DNA of 64,000 bases from Aphelocoma coerulescens (taxonomy: Eukaryota > Chordata > Aves > Passeriformes > Corvidae), in NCBI RefSeq assembly GCF_041296385.1, contig NC_091015.1:59648345-59712344 (forward strand). The letters run 5' to 3'. The position numbers were made by a program, and so were the translations under genes. A model generated the notes under the pieces. The model saw only the letters and a program-made list of their open reading frames with translations. It searched no databases and was not told where the DNA came from. Positions 25,786 to 39,311 of this stretch are shown here, one piece after another (position 1 is the stretch's first letter; every line of letters begins with the position of its first letter).

Positions 25786-28700
25786 TAATATTGTATAATC
25801 TGACTGTCTTGCACAGGCTAAGGTATTTCACATTATCAAGATCATAAAAGAAGGGCCTTCCTCCCTCAAAGCTTTCCTACTCTCCTTAAATAAGAACATC
25901 CAATCTACAGGGGCTCAAATCTTTCCTGAAATTCTGTTGCTAAATTTGCCAAGTCAGGTAATATTTCTGCTCTAGAAAACAACTCAATAATAAATCCTCC
26001 CAATTTTGCACACTTGCTTTTTTATTTTGCCTTTTAAAAAAACCCTGCTCTGTATTGCATGATCAGCACTAGCAACTATTTTCTGCATCAGGACAATACA
26101 TTAACTTTCCATATGACATTGACCTCTACTTATTCATTATATCACTTGATATTATATTTCTTAAGAATTCTTGCTATTGGGAAATCTTACTGCCATGGAA
26201 GTGGATTTCTTCCAGTTTCATATTTTCCTACCTGATATCTCATGGTCAACAATCTCCACTTTTTTTCTGAATAAGTATTTTTGAGAAGTAGTAGGGTTGC
26301 CCTACAAAACCCCCCAAAATACACAAAAAACTGACATGAGCCCCCAGAGACGAGAAACATACAGTGAATTTCTTGAATTAATTCTGGAAGAAAAAGTAGA
26401 AATGGGCACAAGAAGAACAGAAAATTAGATATTAACTTTCAAACTCTTGTCTTGTAAAGGAAGTTATGGATTAATACCATGGATTTGAAGAAGAAAAATT
26501 ATAATACATTAAAAGCAAAGTTTATCACAAAACATTTACCAATAGTTTCACAAAGGAGTCAGTGAAATGGGCCTAGAAAAAAAGTCATCTTCCTTCAGCA
26601 GTCTTTTGCTTGCATCAGTGAAAAAATACTAGAGTCACAAAAATAAGAGCTGGTTCAGCTTGCCCTATAACAGATGCAATGCCATCTTGCTATCTTTATC
26701 AATATTTTGCTACAAGGTCTAAAATTCAGAATATTGTGCTCACAGCTCATTGCAGTGAGTAGTGTCAGTATCTGCACAATGACCTTAGAAGAGACATGAG
26801 TGCATCTTGTGGAACCAGACAATGAGATCAGCAACGTGCAAAATCACATGTTGGGTTTACAAACTCACTTAAAAATCTGAAAGATAACTGGGATTTAATT
26901 GTCTTCATTAAAGATCAGGAAAAGAAAAATCATACTTGATTCTTAATCAGCAAAACAATGTGGGGAAGTATTCTGGATACAACATTTATCAGGGTTTTAA
27001 GTTTCTACCCATCTTTATTTACAGACTCAAAATTCCCAGTTCCATCTCCCAGCACAATGCATCTTTGGATCACAGCCAACATTTTAACATTCCTAGATCT
27101 TATCATAAAAGTCCTTGAACCCACAGTTATTAAAATAGTTTTAGTTGACACTGATTTTCTCCTGCTTTGAACAATTTTGCCTGACAAATTCATGTTTAAG
27201 GCTAGCATTGCCAAGCACCATGGAAAATGATCTAAAACAGTAGCTTGTGTCATGTTAACATCCCTGGAGCTACACTCATCTGCTAAAGGATTACATGCAA
27301 GTCAGAACATATTGTGTTACACTCTATCATGCCAGATCTGCAGTGACAAGTTTCTTCAACACTAAAGCTGAGTTTCTGAAATGACAAGCCTCAGGAATCA
27401 AGCAACTGCAAAAATCTCCATGTACATTCCAGAATTCCAAAATCACAGCAATTTTTATTACACATTTTTTAATCAGGCTGATGATCACTGCACACTGCCA
27501 CAAACCTAACAATGCCTCTGCCACAGCCATCAGCTTTTTAATGTCTTAAAACCTTTTAAAAGTTTTCTTGGTGATCTTTCTCTTTATGATGTGATGTCAC
27601 TTTCCATTAGCTATGAATAACTGTTGATGGAATTTGAGGTCATGGAAATGGGTGTGACACAGAAGGTACCAGTATTGCAATAGATTAAACATGTCCTTTT
27701 TGGTGAAGTTAAATTACCACACAACATAAAATGCAAACAAGCTCCTGAAATCTTCTCAACCTATGAAAGAACCCTTTCCATGGGAACAAGCTTTACGAGA
27801 AAATTGAAGTCCTTGAGCTCCTTATCCAGAGAAGGGAATTGGTTTTTTGTATCTACAAACGGCAAGTATCTTCATACCCCCTCTCCCATATCCAAACTTT
27901 ATTGTGCTATTAAAGAGAATTTCTGGGCACTTACAGGGATTTTAATTGACTGTGCCAAATCACCAACAGAGACAAAAAAATTTCATGAAAAAATCCTTCT
28001 TTTTATAGGAGGATAATTGTTATAAAAGGTTAGCTTTCTCATTTGGAGTTTACCTTTTTTTATTTGGCATGAGCTCTTCTTTCAAAGGAATTCTTAGATA
28101 AATTGGTGAACTTCTTTATATAGCTTTATCTATCTATCTGGCAAAGGAGAGTTTGATGCTCAGATGCTCAACTCTATATTGTAGAATCACATTATATACT
28201 TCCAAGCAAACATAGTTAAAAAGAACAATATAATCCCTCCAGGAATAAAAAGAAATCAAATTCAGACATGGTACATTAGCTTAATAAAATCCAGGAAAGA
28301 CATTTACGAACTCTCTGGCCTGAGGGTCCTTTTAGGAACAAACACAAATGATCCTGTTTTTTACATAATCTTCCTTCACTAGCACTATCTACAGTGCAAC
28401 ATATCCCTTCAATTTGAACCAGATAGGGCTATGACAACTGCACTTTAAAGTGTGTCCTAATTTTTCAAGAGCAGTTTTCTGAATTAGTTCTGTAGCCGCT
28501 GCATATCAATGAAGTTTTGTTTGAACAGATCTGAATTCATGTTATTCCTACCTTATGTTTTCCATATAAACTATAAGGAAAAAATACTGACACTCTCTCC
28601 GTTAAATATTAAAAACACAAAGGGATTTCTAGACTTGCCTAGAAAATTAACAAAATTTAGGGGCTCGGTTTTCCAATATACATTTACAAATCTATCTTTT

Positions 28701-30798
28701 CTCCTCTTTCCAATTTCATGGAATCTTCTATAGTTTAGCTCATTCCTATTCAATTTGCCAAAATACCTACAAGTTTTTACATCTTTAAAATCTTTAGTTT
28801 TCCTTTGTGGGGAGTAGGAAGGGGGAGCATATTTTAAATATAATTTGTCAGAAAGTTGCAAATACTCATTATTTGAAAGTCTGTCAATACTTACTAATAC
28901 TACTGCTATTGATCAACATCAAAACTAAATCTAGGCCTAATTTTTTTAAAATTAAAGTCTTTTATAGACCCCACATTCAATCTATTTAAAAATATTTTCT
29001 TTGGCTGGTGCTGCTGATAGTTTAAAATCATCCATAAAAGCAGCCCCTATTATATTTCCAGTATTAACATTATATTTTAAATTATGCTATCAGCATCTTT
29101 TGGGACAGTATTATGGGCTTTGCCGATTTCTGTATCATAAGATGGAATTAGCATTTGTCAGATACAAAAGGAGAAAGCAGAATACTTAATAGTACCACCT
29201 CTGCTCAGCAAAGGCTTTCTGCATAAAACTAACAATGAGCTTCCAGTGTCACGAAAAAATAATGCCTATATTTAATTGAAAATTTTGGAAGTAAACCAGT
29301 CAATTTTTACTTGTTATAGATAATAAAGTACATAATTAAATTACTTTCTGTAATACATTCTAGCATCTTGACAGAAAGCTGAAATCTCACAGTGCCTTTT
29401 ATTACTCTGATCAGTAGCATCCTGCTCCTTAGCTATAATATTTAGACCTCTTTAAAGTTCTTAGGGCAAATTTGCAAGATAAAAGCCATGATTACAGCCT
29501 TCAATTTACTTGCTTGTAATGTAATATATGGTAAGTTTCTGAAATAATTGTAAGCTTTATAGCTAAGCTTTCAGCTGTATTTCATGAGGCATGTTAGACT
29601 ATGGAGACAACCTATTTTTGCTGTTAGGCACCAGCTAAAAAATGTGGTAACCTTCCTAACAAGGAATAGAAAAGCCTACCATTGACAAAGGCCTTAAAAT
29701 GAGAAAGCTTCTCTTTTCAGGGAACAGAAGATGGAGAGAAAAGGGAATAGCTCTTTTCAGGTGACTAGAAATGATATGGCTTAATGATTCTGATAACACC
29801 CAATGCTCTTGGCAAACCAAAGCCTTATTTTATGTAGTTTTCTGATCTCTGCTAACTTAGGAATTTGTTTGTACTTTTTAGTTCATAATCCCAACTCTTA
29901 TTTTTCAATAAACTCTGGACTTGTGCCAATAGGTTAAATCAATTTATTTCGAGGTCTCTCCTGTCTTTTTTCTTATTTGCTATCAACTTCCCCTGTTCTT
30001 TTAAAGTTCCTTGCCTTTGTAGATGAGTCTGAGAGGCTGAAAGTGTTGCAATCATCCATAAAATTGGATAAGGCTGTAGATTTCCCAGCAAACCCTGTCA
30101 TTGTGACTCCAGCCTCATGGAGGGACTAGCTGTAAAGGAACAAGATAAGAGCACAGGAATTGTCATATCACACCTAGTGAGCTGGTAAACTAGCAGCTCT
30201 TTCTCAAAGGGTGCCCATTACCACCTATCTAAAAGCAAGGTGATCCAGCCTCTGCTTCAACTGCAGGAAAAATATTCCCCTTGAATGGCTCAATACAGTT
30301 CCTTAATTAAAGTCTAGTGGAAACTTGAGAACCGAAATGTTTAAAAATACTTTTTGCCAACTGCTACCCAGTTTCTGGTGTCTCTGCTGTCTCTGCTTTG
30401 ATCCCCAGCTATAAGACTCCTTTCCACGTGACTTTGGACATGGCTTACCGAACAGCCATTGCTGGTCAGTATCTTGGTTGCTGCCTTAGCTGAATTCCAC
30501 ATTATTTGCTGTTTCAAGAGAAGGAAAAAGCTAAAGCATCATCACCACTGTGCTTAACATCATATATTCAGTGCATAATATGCAGAATTTGGTTTTGCCT
30601 AGAAACTAGAAGTTTATTAAAGCAACTTTTGGAGGTTGCTCACAATAATTAGGCTTGTAGTAAATAGCTCCTCTGGTTTCTCAAAACCTGTTATTTTTTA
30701 AACTTAGCATTCAACTTTTTCTTCTTGATAGCTGAGAACCATTTTAGCCTAATTTAGATACTAGTCAATCACAATTATAAAAGAAAGAACATACCCCC
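25786..30798. other. Intronic stretch without a gene
   Basis: AT-rich intron 2. A short TATC run lies at about 28127-28139. The rest looks like unique sequence, with open frames up to 96 codons that match nothing I know. Confidence 0.6.
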
Positions 30799-31705
30799 TG
30801 TTACGATCCAGTTTAAACCCAGAAAAGCAAAGCAAGCTAAGTCTCTGCATAAACTGGAAAGAACTTAGAAGGTTCAAAATATTCCCAGAAACGAGAGTAA
30901 AACCAAATGAAGTTAGATGTTGATGTCAAAAAATGGATGTATTTTATTTAATAGTAAAAGAGGGAAAGAGAAGGGAAGCGAAAAGAAAAAGAGAAAGAAA
31001 TGGAAAAAAGTGTATATGGGGGGTGGGGGAACAGGGGCAGTGACAGGGGTTAGGTGGAAGCGTATCACCCATCCGAGGGTTCCAACAATGTCTCGTTGCT
31101 CCCCTCCATCTGCTCTGCTGGTGGTGAGGGTCTCCTGTCGCCACCGTGGCCACGCTGCCACACGCCACCACACCACACGCCAGAGAGTGCAGAATCCCGT
31201 GGATTAATGTACGCTGTGGGCCAGGTGGGAACGCCCACGTGCCTCCTCTTGCAGGGGCTAACTTGACACACTGTCCCTTGCAACACTGAGGGTCTGTTGC
31301 CTCATCTCTGGTGCAGGGTCTGGGGACCCCTTTGGGGGGCCCCTGTGATGGGCCATGTCACCCCTTCTGCTGTGGATAAGCTTCTCCCCCTGGGTGAGGG
31401 CCCCTCAGCTGGGCTCCTCTGCACAGTGGAGGATGGGCGGTCACTGCGCCTCTCACCAGAGGCGTTTCCAACACGCACCCAAAGCCTCTCCTCCCTCCAC
31501 CCTTTGGTGCAGGGGGTCTGTTCGAGCCTGGCAGCTGATAGCCCTGGGGCTGTGGTCTCCACCTTGGAGGCACTAAGCCTGTGCTCTGTGAATGTCCCCA
31601 GCTCTGAGTTGATGCTTTATCTTATCTTCATCATCGAGCGGTGTAAGGCCTCAGTCAGGGCCCCATTCAGGGTTCGGTAGTCTTCTCTGCAGCTTTTGTA
31701 ATACA
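30799..31705 (-). mobile_element. LTR-like GC-rich insertion
   Basis: A block of markedly higher GC content sits between AT-rich flanks. The plus strand starts TGTTACGATCCAG and ends TTTTGTAATACA, giving TG...CA ends with partly complementary termini. Read on the minus strand, an AATAAA signal lies at 30948-30943, about 145 bases before the 3' end, as in a U3-R-U5 arrangement. The text beside it (TTTAATAGTAAAAGAGGGAAA on plus) resembles LTRs of passerine endogenous retroviruses. I could not find a matching target duplication (CCCCC on the left, GTTTT on the right), so the exact ends may be off. Several open frames of 70-127 codons inside overlap on both strands and are composition artefacts. 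It is in the gene's sense. Confidence 0.6.
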
Positions 31706-31782
31706 GTTTTAAAAGTCCTTCAAGAAAATGTTTAAGTCATACAGTATAATATTTCAGTCTCTGACACCCTCCCCCTCTCTCG

Positions 31783-31804
31783 CCCCCCCCCCCCCCCAAA
31801 AAAT
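31783..31804 (+). repeat. C15-A8 homopolymer junction
   Basis: Fifteen C are followed directly by a run of A, in a pyrimidine-rich segment just right of the LTR-like insertion. Confidence 0.9.
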
Positions 31805-33009
31805 CCCACCTGGAAACTGGCATGTACAAGAAACAATCACCTCTATGTATTCACAATGTGTTTTGGGGCATGTTGCTGACCAGTTGCTAAAGTCAGCAAA
31901 TCAAAAAGTCAGCACTGGCTTTTGTTTAAGATTTTATTCTCCACCATAGAAAAGAGACAACTTCTTGATACTGAAGAAAGCAAAGCAGTTCAAGTACCAT
32001 CTCCCGCTGTACATATTAAATATTTTGGCTTATTAAAAGAAACATCTAGTTTCTATATGTGTTCTACATTTGGCAGAATGTCAGCTAAAGTCATCTCAGT
32101 ACAGCACTATGCAATACTCAAGATTTCCATCTCAGCAAAAGCACACTGCCCTGTTTCACTAAGCACTAATCCTGTTTATTTACCTTTTACAACATTACTC
32201 AGTGTCACCTGACTATTCCCTCAAAAGTGAGTAATCTTCATATCACCCAGTCTGTACTAGCAAAAACAAGGAAGACGGATACCTATAAGATAACTTATTC
32301 TTGATCTATAAATATTATGTAATTATAGACATGATCAAGTGCCTATTTTTAAATACCAGAGGACCCTTTGATCCTTACAAAAATCAAATAATTTCTGACA
32401 ACTTTCTTAACCAAAGCAAAATTAGCTCACTGGGATTTGAGTTTCTAAAAGCCCAGCAGGAATGCTAAATTCGATGGTAGTCAATACTGAAAAGCAAAGA
32501 CATCTAAAACACAACTTTTCAAAAAGCAGATTTCAAGCAAGCTAGCTTTTAATTCTTTTTTCCCATTGCTTATCACATTATACAGCCTCATGATTCACAG
32601 TAGAGACTATTTATCTAACATTGAGTGACTTGGAAAATTGGCCATTCAAACAAATTTTGTCATAAAGAATACAAGTCTGTCCTAAAAGAAATAAAAATCT
32701 GTCCTAGAAGCAGTCAGAAAAGTTTAGGGTTCTGAAAAAAATTTGGTCATTGTTGATATTCATTTGTTTCTTAGCTGGCTGACAAACTCCCAAAGATGTT
32801 CAATATAGAACAATATTTTTCCTACGTGAACTATATATCAGAGCCAAAAATATGGATCATTTCAGAAGACCAAAACCAATGCAGATAGGAGGAGGAAAGG
32901 GATAAATCGCTATTAACATTTTTTCTGAACATTGTTTAGTCCTTTGCTGAACTCCAGCACAACAAATCTTCATGCAGAGAACAACACAGAAAGTATAACT
33001 TCTTTATTT

Positions 33010-33046
33010 TATCTGTATCTATCTATATCTATATCATCTATCTGTG
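33010..33046 (+). repeat. Imperfect TATC microsatellite
   Basis: Interrupted ATCT/TATC repeats, for example CTATCTATATCTATATC, lie 70 bases from the CR1 3' end. Confidence 0.85.
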
Positions 33047-33118
33047 TCAGCATAAATGAACTGTTGCTTCTTAATTACATCAACAGTTTATCACCCTGCA
33101 GTGTTATAGTCACCTTTT

Positions 33119-34130
33119 AATCACAAAATCAGCTAGGCTGGAAAAGATCTTTGAGACCATCAAGTCCAACCTGTGACCTAACACCACCTTGTCAACTAGA
33201 TCGTGGCACTGAGTGCCACATCCAGTCTTAAACACCACTGGGGCAGTGACTCCAGCACCTCCTTGGGAAGCCCATCCCAATGTCCAATTATCCTTTTTGT
33301 GAACAAGTACTTCCTAACGTCCAGCCTAAAATTGTGCCCTGTTATCCTCTCGCTGGTTTCCTGGGAGAAGAGACTGATCTCCACCTGGCTACAACCTCCT
33401 TTCAGATAGTTGTAGAGAGTGATAAGGTTTCCCCTGAGCCTCCTCTTCTCCAGGCTCAGGCCATTTGCCCTGAGGACAATGTCTCTTATTGTTGAAAACT
33501 GAGGCAAAGAAGGTATTATGTACCTCAGCCTTTTCTTTATCCCTTTAAATATTTCCCCCATGTCCAATAAAGAATTGAGGTTTTCCTTGCCTCTACTTTT
33601 ACTATCAACGTATTTATAAAAACATTTTTTATTTTCCTTTATAGAAGTGGTCAAGTTCTAATTGAGCTTTCATTCCTCTAATTTTCTTTCTGCATGACTT
33701 AACAACATCCTTAAACATTTCCTGAGTTGCCTGCCCCTTTTCCCAAAGGGGAAAGGCCCTCTTTTTTTCCCTGAGTTTCTGCAAAACTCACTGCCCATCC
33801 AGGCCAGTCATCTTCCCCGTTGGCTCATCTTCTGGCACATAGAGACAGTCTGCTCCTGTACCATCAAGATTTCTTTCTTGAAGTATGTCCATCCTTCCTG
33901 GACCCCTTTGTTTTCAAGGGCTGTTTCCCAAGGTACTCTCCAAATCAGTCTCTTGAATAAGCCAAAATCTGCCCTTTGGAAGTCCAGTGTAGAAGTTTTG
34001 TTGATGCCCCTTCTTGTTTCGCCAAATATTGAAAACTCTATTGTATCACGGTCACTGTACCCCAGATGGCCTCTGACCACCACCTCTCCCACCATCCCTT
34101 CTTTGTTTGTAAACAGGAGGTCTAGTGGAG
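33119..34130 (-). mobile_element. CR1 LINE with reverse-transcriptase core deleted
   Basis: On the minus strand the right part reads the region after the endonuclease: LDLLFTNKE at about 34116, then VVRGHLGYSDRDTIEFSI, then ADFGLFKRLIWRVPWETAL, then [20 protein letters not shown] and an EKAEV..FFASVF-like stretch near 33500. At about 33480 the text jumps straight to [14 protein letters not shown] and LYNYLKGG, which normally lie past the polymerase palm, thumb and first C-terminal region. It then runs through [11 protein letters not shown] to the usual 3' end at 33119 (AATCACAAAATCAGCTAGGCTGG on plus). Over a kilobase encoding the catalytic core is thus absent. A 152-codon open frame (33654-33196) spans the junction. 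The element is sense to CNTNAP2. Confidence 0.9.
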
Positions 34131-35387
34131 CTGTCTCAAATCTCAGCTACAGTCATAACCTAATAAAGAAAAATTATTCTCTCTCACTCAAAGCAAATAT
34201 TTTCTCCTGCTTAAAAAGCTCTGAGGGAGATCTATACAACACTTCTGAACTGCCATTCATCCCTTCCCTTTCCACCTTTACTTCACTGTGCAAGGCCTCT
34301 GTAAAGCTGAAGCTTTCTAAAGAAAATGATCTTTCTCAGTACAAGTTGACATACTTATTTTCTTCAAATGAAGGTCATTTTTATCAATGTTAAAGTGAGT
34401 CCTACACACAAAAAGAGTTAAAAATTAGTTTCATCTAAGTGAGAGGAAACAAAGAGAAACCAACAGCACATCTATGACATGAGACTGGATGCTAAGTCAG
34501 ACTCTTCCAGATCCAGAGATATTTTTTGTGACTTATGTAGTAACTTACATACAGAAAAATAAGTATTAATGTTCTGTCTCTTACTGTGTAGCTCAGATTT
34601 TCTTGTGAATAATCTCATTGTGAAAGCTGAAACATGAATAATAGCTGCACTCTCCCATCTGCAACGAATAGCTTCATTTTATCACATTATTTCTCTTCTC
34701 TCTTTCAGCATATAACTGTAGTGGGAGGTTTTAATGGTAGCCAAATAGCTCCCATTTCTACCAGCATTTATGCTTGTTTATGACTTATTTGGGAAAGGCA
34801 ATGCTTTGGCTCAAATGCTCAAAGCAACAATCTATCAGTTGCACTACACCCATCTGTGTAAGGAAAACCTGTGCTTTGTGTGCAGGAGAGGGTGAAACAC
34901 TCATAGCATCTGGCAAGAGGCACTGACCTTGGGAAAAGCTGACAGTGCATCTTCTGTGCACTCACTACACATCTCTGCCTTAATTCCAGAGCTCTGTACT
35001 TACACAGCCCTGTATATAAGTCTGAAGTGTCTGTAGATAAAACCAAGTCTAGGATATCTAAACTCTCAGTCTCTGCTGCTCCTAAGTATACCAGACCTGT
35101 CAAAAGAGGTTGGCCAAGTTTTCCTGTATTGAGTTTTTGGATTTTTTTTAATCCTGCATGTTCCCACTGTTCCATGCAAACAAAGTAGCCCCAGTGTCTG
35201 AGGAATATGAAGTTTTCCAACATGCTTGTTCAGTGTGTCTACTCTGGTGCAGACAAGTTGCTTTAGAGGCATTGATTTCAAGAGGCACCTAGCTGAACTC
35301 TAACTTGTATTACCGTGCATTTTTCAGACAAATCTCGCCATTTTTATCAAGTCTACAATTTAATTATAGTGTCCCAGTTTTTTAAAT
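34131..35387. other. Intronic stretch without an identified gene
   Basis: This includes a 134-codon minus-strand frame (35223-34819) that I do not recognise. No codon-level or domain signal supports it. The rest looks like ordinary intron. Confidence 0.55.
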
Positions 35388-35745
35388 AGAATCATAGAAT
35401 AGTTTGGGTTGGAAGGGTTTAAAGATCATAGAGTTCCCTAGCTTCCTGTCATGTGCAGGGCCACCTTTCACTGCTCAGTGCTCCGTCCAGCCTGGCCTTA
35501 CATACTTCCAGGGAGGGAGCATTTTCTACTTCTCTGGGCAACTGGTTCCACTTCCTCACCACCTTCACTGTGAAGAATTTTTCCTTAATATGCAATATAA
35601 ACATACTTTCAGTTTAGAGACATTTCCCATTTGTTCTGTCATTACATGCTCTTGTAAAAATGCCTTTCTTGTAGGCTCCCTTCATGTACTGGAAGGTTGC
35701 TATAAGGTCTCCCGAAAACCTTTTTTCCAGGTTTAATTTCCAGCT
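35388..35745 (-). mobile_element. CR1 LINE, 3' fragment
   Basis: The left end is the inverted CR1 tail AGAATCATAGAATAGTTTGG. It continues with GCACTGAGCA-type text, the CTCTGGGCAACTGGTTCCAC block (near 35537) and CCTCACCACCTTCACTGTGAAG, the reverse complement of the coding for the CR1 C-terminus. It resembles the copy at 3893-4637 and is truncated near the LEKR region. In-frame stops show it is dead. It is sense to CNTNAP2. Confidence 0.92.
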
Positions 35746-38700
35746 AGGCTTAAACCATGGCAGTATTCTGAGCAGAGCCAGTGAGCTAATCAGGTCTGCA
35801 TTTTCAAGATGAAGCCAGTAAGAACACCGAAAGAGATTTCTTAACTATTTACAAGTTAATGTCCCAAAGCTGTTTGAGAAACTGTCAAATCAAACTCTGG
35901 TGTCTCAAAGTAGTTGAAAGCACAGAATTTGGCTACTCTGGGGATAAACAGCCAGAGCTGCACTGGTACCCTAAGGATATGGGAAAAGTATATCTGTGTT
36001 ATACGGATCCAGTGTGGCTCTCTGTGAGGCTGCCTCCTCTCTGCCACCAGCACAACCACCTTCCTGCCAAGCCCAGCTGCCTGTAATCAGGAACAATTAA
36101 TGAACTAAGCTGAGTTTTGTCTGAAAAAAGCCAGCTGCTCGGTAAAGCCTGGGTGATCTGCTGTGCCTGTCCCTGTTGCCCGAGAAAGCTGCCTCTTTGC
36201 CTTATGTCCCTGGCTGGGCTTGGAACTGCTGCCTCTGCAAATGATTGTAAGAAAAAAATTACTAAGTTTTTTTTTTTTTCCTCCTCTCCATCTCCATGTA
36301 CAAAATAGGCCAATTAGGTATTCTGAACACTTTAATTAACAAATTAGTTATGAACTGGAAAAAATGGTCATGCTTTCTGTATTCATCAGGCTATGGTAAA
36401 TTAACATAAGCTAATGATGCTTTTTTTAATGCAATTACTCGAGCTTCACTCTCTACAGACTTTATTTCTTGGATTGTGTTTTGAATGAAAAGGGTAATGT
36501 CTTTCCTTTCTAAAGTTACTTTTTCAATGCATGAGTCTGTCTTGGCACTTTTCTTTCATTTTTTTGATGCTTCTTTTTCCCACACCTCCACAAAATTCAC
36601 TATCCTCTTGTAATGAATGTTTGAATGTTTTTTCAGAGGAATGAACTAGTGCAAACATTTTCATCTGTCTTTTTAAGAACTCCGTCTATAAATAATAAAT
36701 ATTTATGAAAAAATATTTCATTAGGGCCAGATCATTAAAGCACAGAAAACAACTTCTAAGGTCAACCAACTGAGATTCACAGTTGCCTTCTAAAGGGAGA
36801 TACAAATGTTTATGGAGCTGAAGTGGGTTGTGGGTTACATTACAAATCAAAGTAGGGTGCGTAACTACTTATTTTGAAGGTGAAGAATAAGAAAACTTGA
36901 TTATATGGTAGGATGTGAGGCAGATAAAGACAGAGAAAACTCTTTGATGCAAACAAAGAGCTGAACCCAAATTCTTTATGGATTTTAAAAGAAAAACAAA
37001 AACAAGAAACAAAACCAAAACAAACCCAGAGATTGAAGTTAGCATGAAACAAAAATTTTATTATGAGTAATACCACAAGGACACGTTATTAATAAAATGA
37101 AAGTGTTTTCATTTACTATCACAGGTAAAGGACCTCCTAAAGAGCCATTTCTTCATATTATTAAAAAATTTTTAAAACCCAAACAAAAACAAACCCAAAA
37201 AATCCTCAAACAACACAGAGAACTCCCCTAAACAAAACATCAGTTGCTTGTACTCTCTCTAAAGCATTCCAGCAGTACTGTTTACACTGTGTGCAACACG
37301 AATAATACTATGTCACACACAAACACATTTCTGGGGTACATAAATAAATGAACCAGTAGAGGCCATTTCTTTTTCAACCATAAGTAATTTCTTATATTTT
37401 CAAATGGATAAGTAATTATTTAATAAATAAGGACTCTAAATTTGTCCTGACTTCTGACAACCTAGTTTGATCTACACTGTTCATGAGATGGTTTTAGCAA
37501 ACCTACTGTAGTGGGCTGTAGGACGTGTAGTTATCTAAAGCACATATTTACAGAAAGAGAACTGCTGTTTATTTACTTTTTATAACGCAACCATGTTTTA
37601 GTGATTTAGCTCAGCAAGAGCTCTCTTATAGACATACAAAAGCTAAGTGGATGGTACCACTCACCCAGGATTTTAACTCTTTTATGCTACTCCATCCATT
37701 ACTTTCAGGATCCTTCCTACTTATTAAAGACAACATACCATAACCTGGATAGTGAGCTTTGAAACCACTGGCAACTCCATAACTTTTTTCCTAAGAGGGT
37801 TTTAATCAAAATGTAATGATTATGTTGTGTACAGGTATTCTTAGTGAGCTCAAAGGTGTCCTTGTTAACCCAAGGAGACGGTAGTATTTAAGGTGCTGAT
37901 CTACAGTGTGCAAACTACTGCATGCTAGCTCCATACTGTCCATTTGGACAAATGTTAGTTCAGAGGGAGCACCTCCTTACTTGAGGTTCATACCCAAACT
38001 AAATTCCTGGCAAGCCCTGTGAAGATACAAGCCCAGACTGCTCACACAATCCAGGCTGATTCTACTGCCCCTTCCACATTCACTTTGCCAGAAGGAAAAC
38101 GACATAAAATCCTTCTCATAGTAATAAACAATTGGAGATGTAGTGACATTCATTGTGGTATTGGAGATGTTAAAAGTGAAGGTAAAAAGAGCCTAAGCTA
38201 ATTGTCCTTAGGATTCTTCAAAGGCAAGGATCTAGCAAGCATTTTTATATTTTCTTTTAGTAGAACCGTTGCCATAGATCTGATTGACTAACTGGAAATG
38301 ATCTGGGGAATAAAAGAATCATATCCCATTATAGATAAATTTTTGCATCTTCCGCACAGAAGGCAGAATTTAAAACTCCACTGAGAAAAAAAAAAGGTCA
38401 CAATTACACCTATGCCAACACTTAAAATTTCTGATGCTTGTTTTATAGTCACATTAATAATTATGATAACAGGCCAAGGTCAGCACACTGATTAAAAGGT
38501 AACCTGAAAGCCTGGATACGAGTTACACAGTGGTGCTAGAAGGACTGTTTTTTGAACATCAACTGCTCTACAGAAACTTCCTTTCATATTACATTATCAA
38601 TTTCATTGGTAGCATCAGATTCCCTGCTAATACTGGACTTAAAACAGAACCCCTGGATACCAAATTTCCTTTTTTTTTATTCCACTGTGGAAAAGATAAT

Positions 38701-39256
38701 TTCCACATATCCAAAAATTCATTATGACCTTCATACTTTCACTGTCTGCTGGGATTACTTCTGAAGTTCTGAGACTACTCAGTTTCAAGCAGCTTCCAAT
38801 TATATTATATAACATTACATTATGTTGAAATAATGTAGAATTTTTTCCCTAAATTAAAATGGTATGAGGTGCATGATGGGCAGCATTAATTCTTGTACTA
38901 GTGAGAAGTGTAAGGTCCAATAGCTTGGGAACCATTAAAAGGAAGATTGATAATGCATTATATCAAAAGTGTGCTAAGAATCCTTCTCAGGGTGTGATGC
39001 AGTCCATTGATCCCACTGATGGCAGGTCATAAGATGTTAGACCTTATCACCTTGACATCACATATGAAAAAGCTACTGAGGATAGATTTTAAAAAGCTGT
39101 AGAATGAATTTATTTAAAGCTCTCCTTTTCTCTGATGCCGCTTGTAAGCAGTGGCAGCAATACAGACTTTTGCAGAATAGGTATGACAAAAATGGAAGGA
39201 ACTAATCTTTTTAGCTAATCTACTAACTAGATTCCAGTTAAAATTTGATCTATCAT

Positions 39257-39311
39257 GGCATATATATGCTTAATATATATGGCATATATATACTTAATGG
39301 CATATATTTAT
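39257..39311 (+). repeat. GGCATATATAT repeat, about 3 copies
   Basis: GGCATATATATGCTTAAT-like units recur at 39258, 39281 and 39299 with an ATATAT spacer. An imperfect AT-rich minisatellite. Confidence 0.8.

Larger units (their letters stand above)
31706..33118. other. Intronic stretch without a gene
   Basis: Intron 2 between the LTR-like insertion and the next CR1. It holds the C/A homopolymer and a TATC-type microsatellite near 33010. I see nothing else. Confidence 0.6.

Noticed and set aside
31297..31680. 127-codon plus-strand open frame in GC-rich block
   Set aside because: It is inside the LTR-like insertion, and overlapping frames of similar length occur on both strands. No coding similarity.
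33871..34393. 171-codon plus-strand open frame (33878-34393)
   Set aside because: More than half lies opposite the CR1 coding sequence and the rest runs into intron. No similarity in its own frame.
34819..35223. 134-codon minus-strand open frame in intron 2
   Set aside because: No recognisable domain, no splice or promoter context, and a frame of this length is plausible by chance among six frames of 64 kb. I could not assign it to CR1 either.
39257..39311. Possible AT-rich replication or matrix-attachment element
   Set aside because: The sequence is a simple imperfect repeat; nothing beyond AT content supports a special function.
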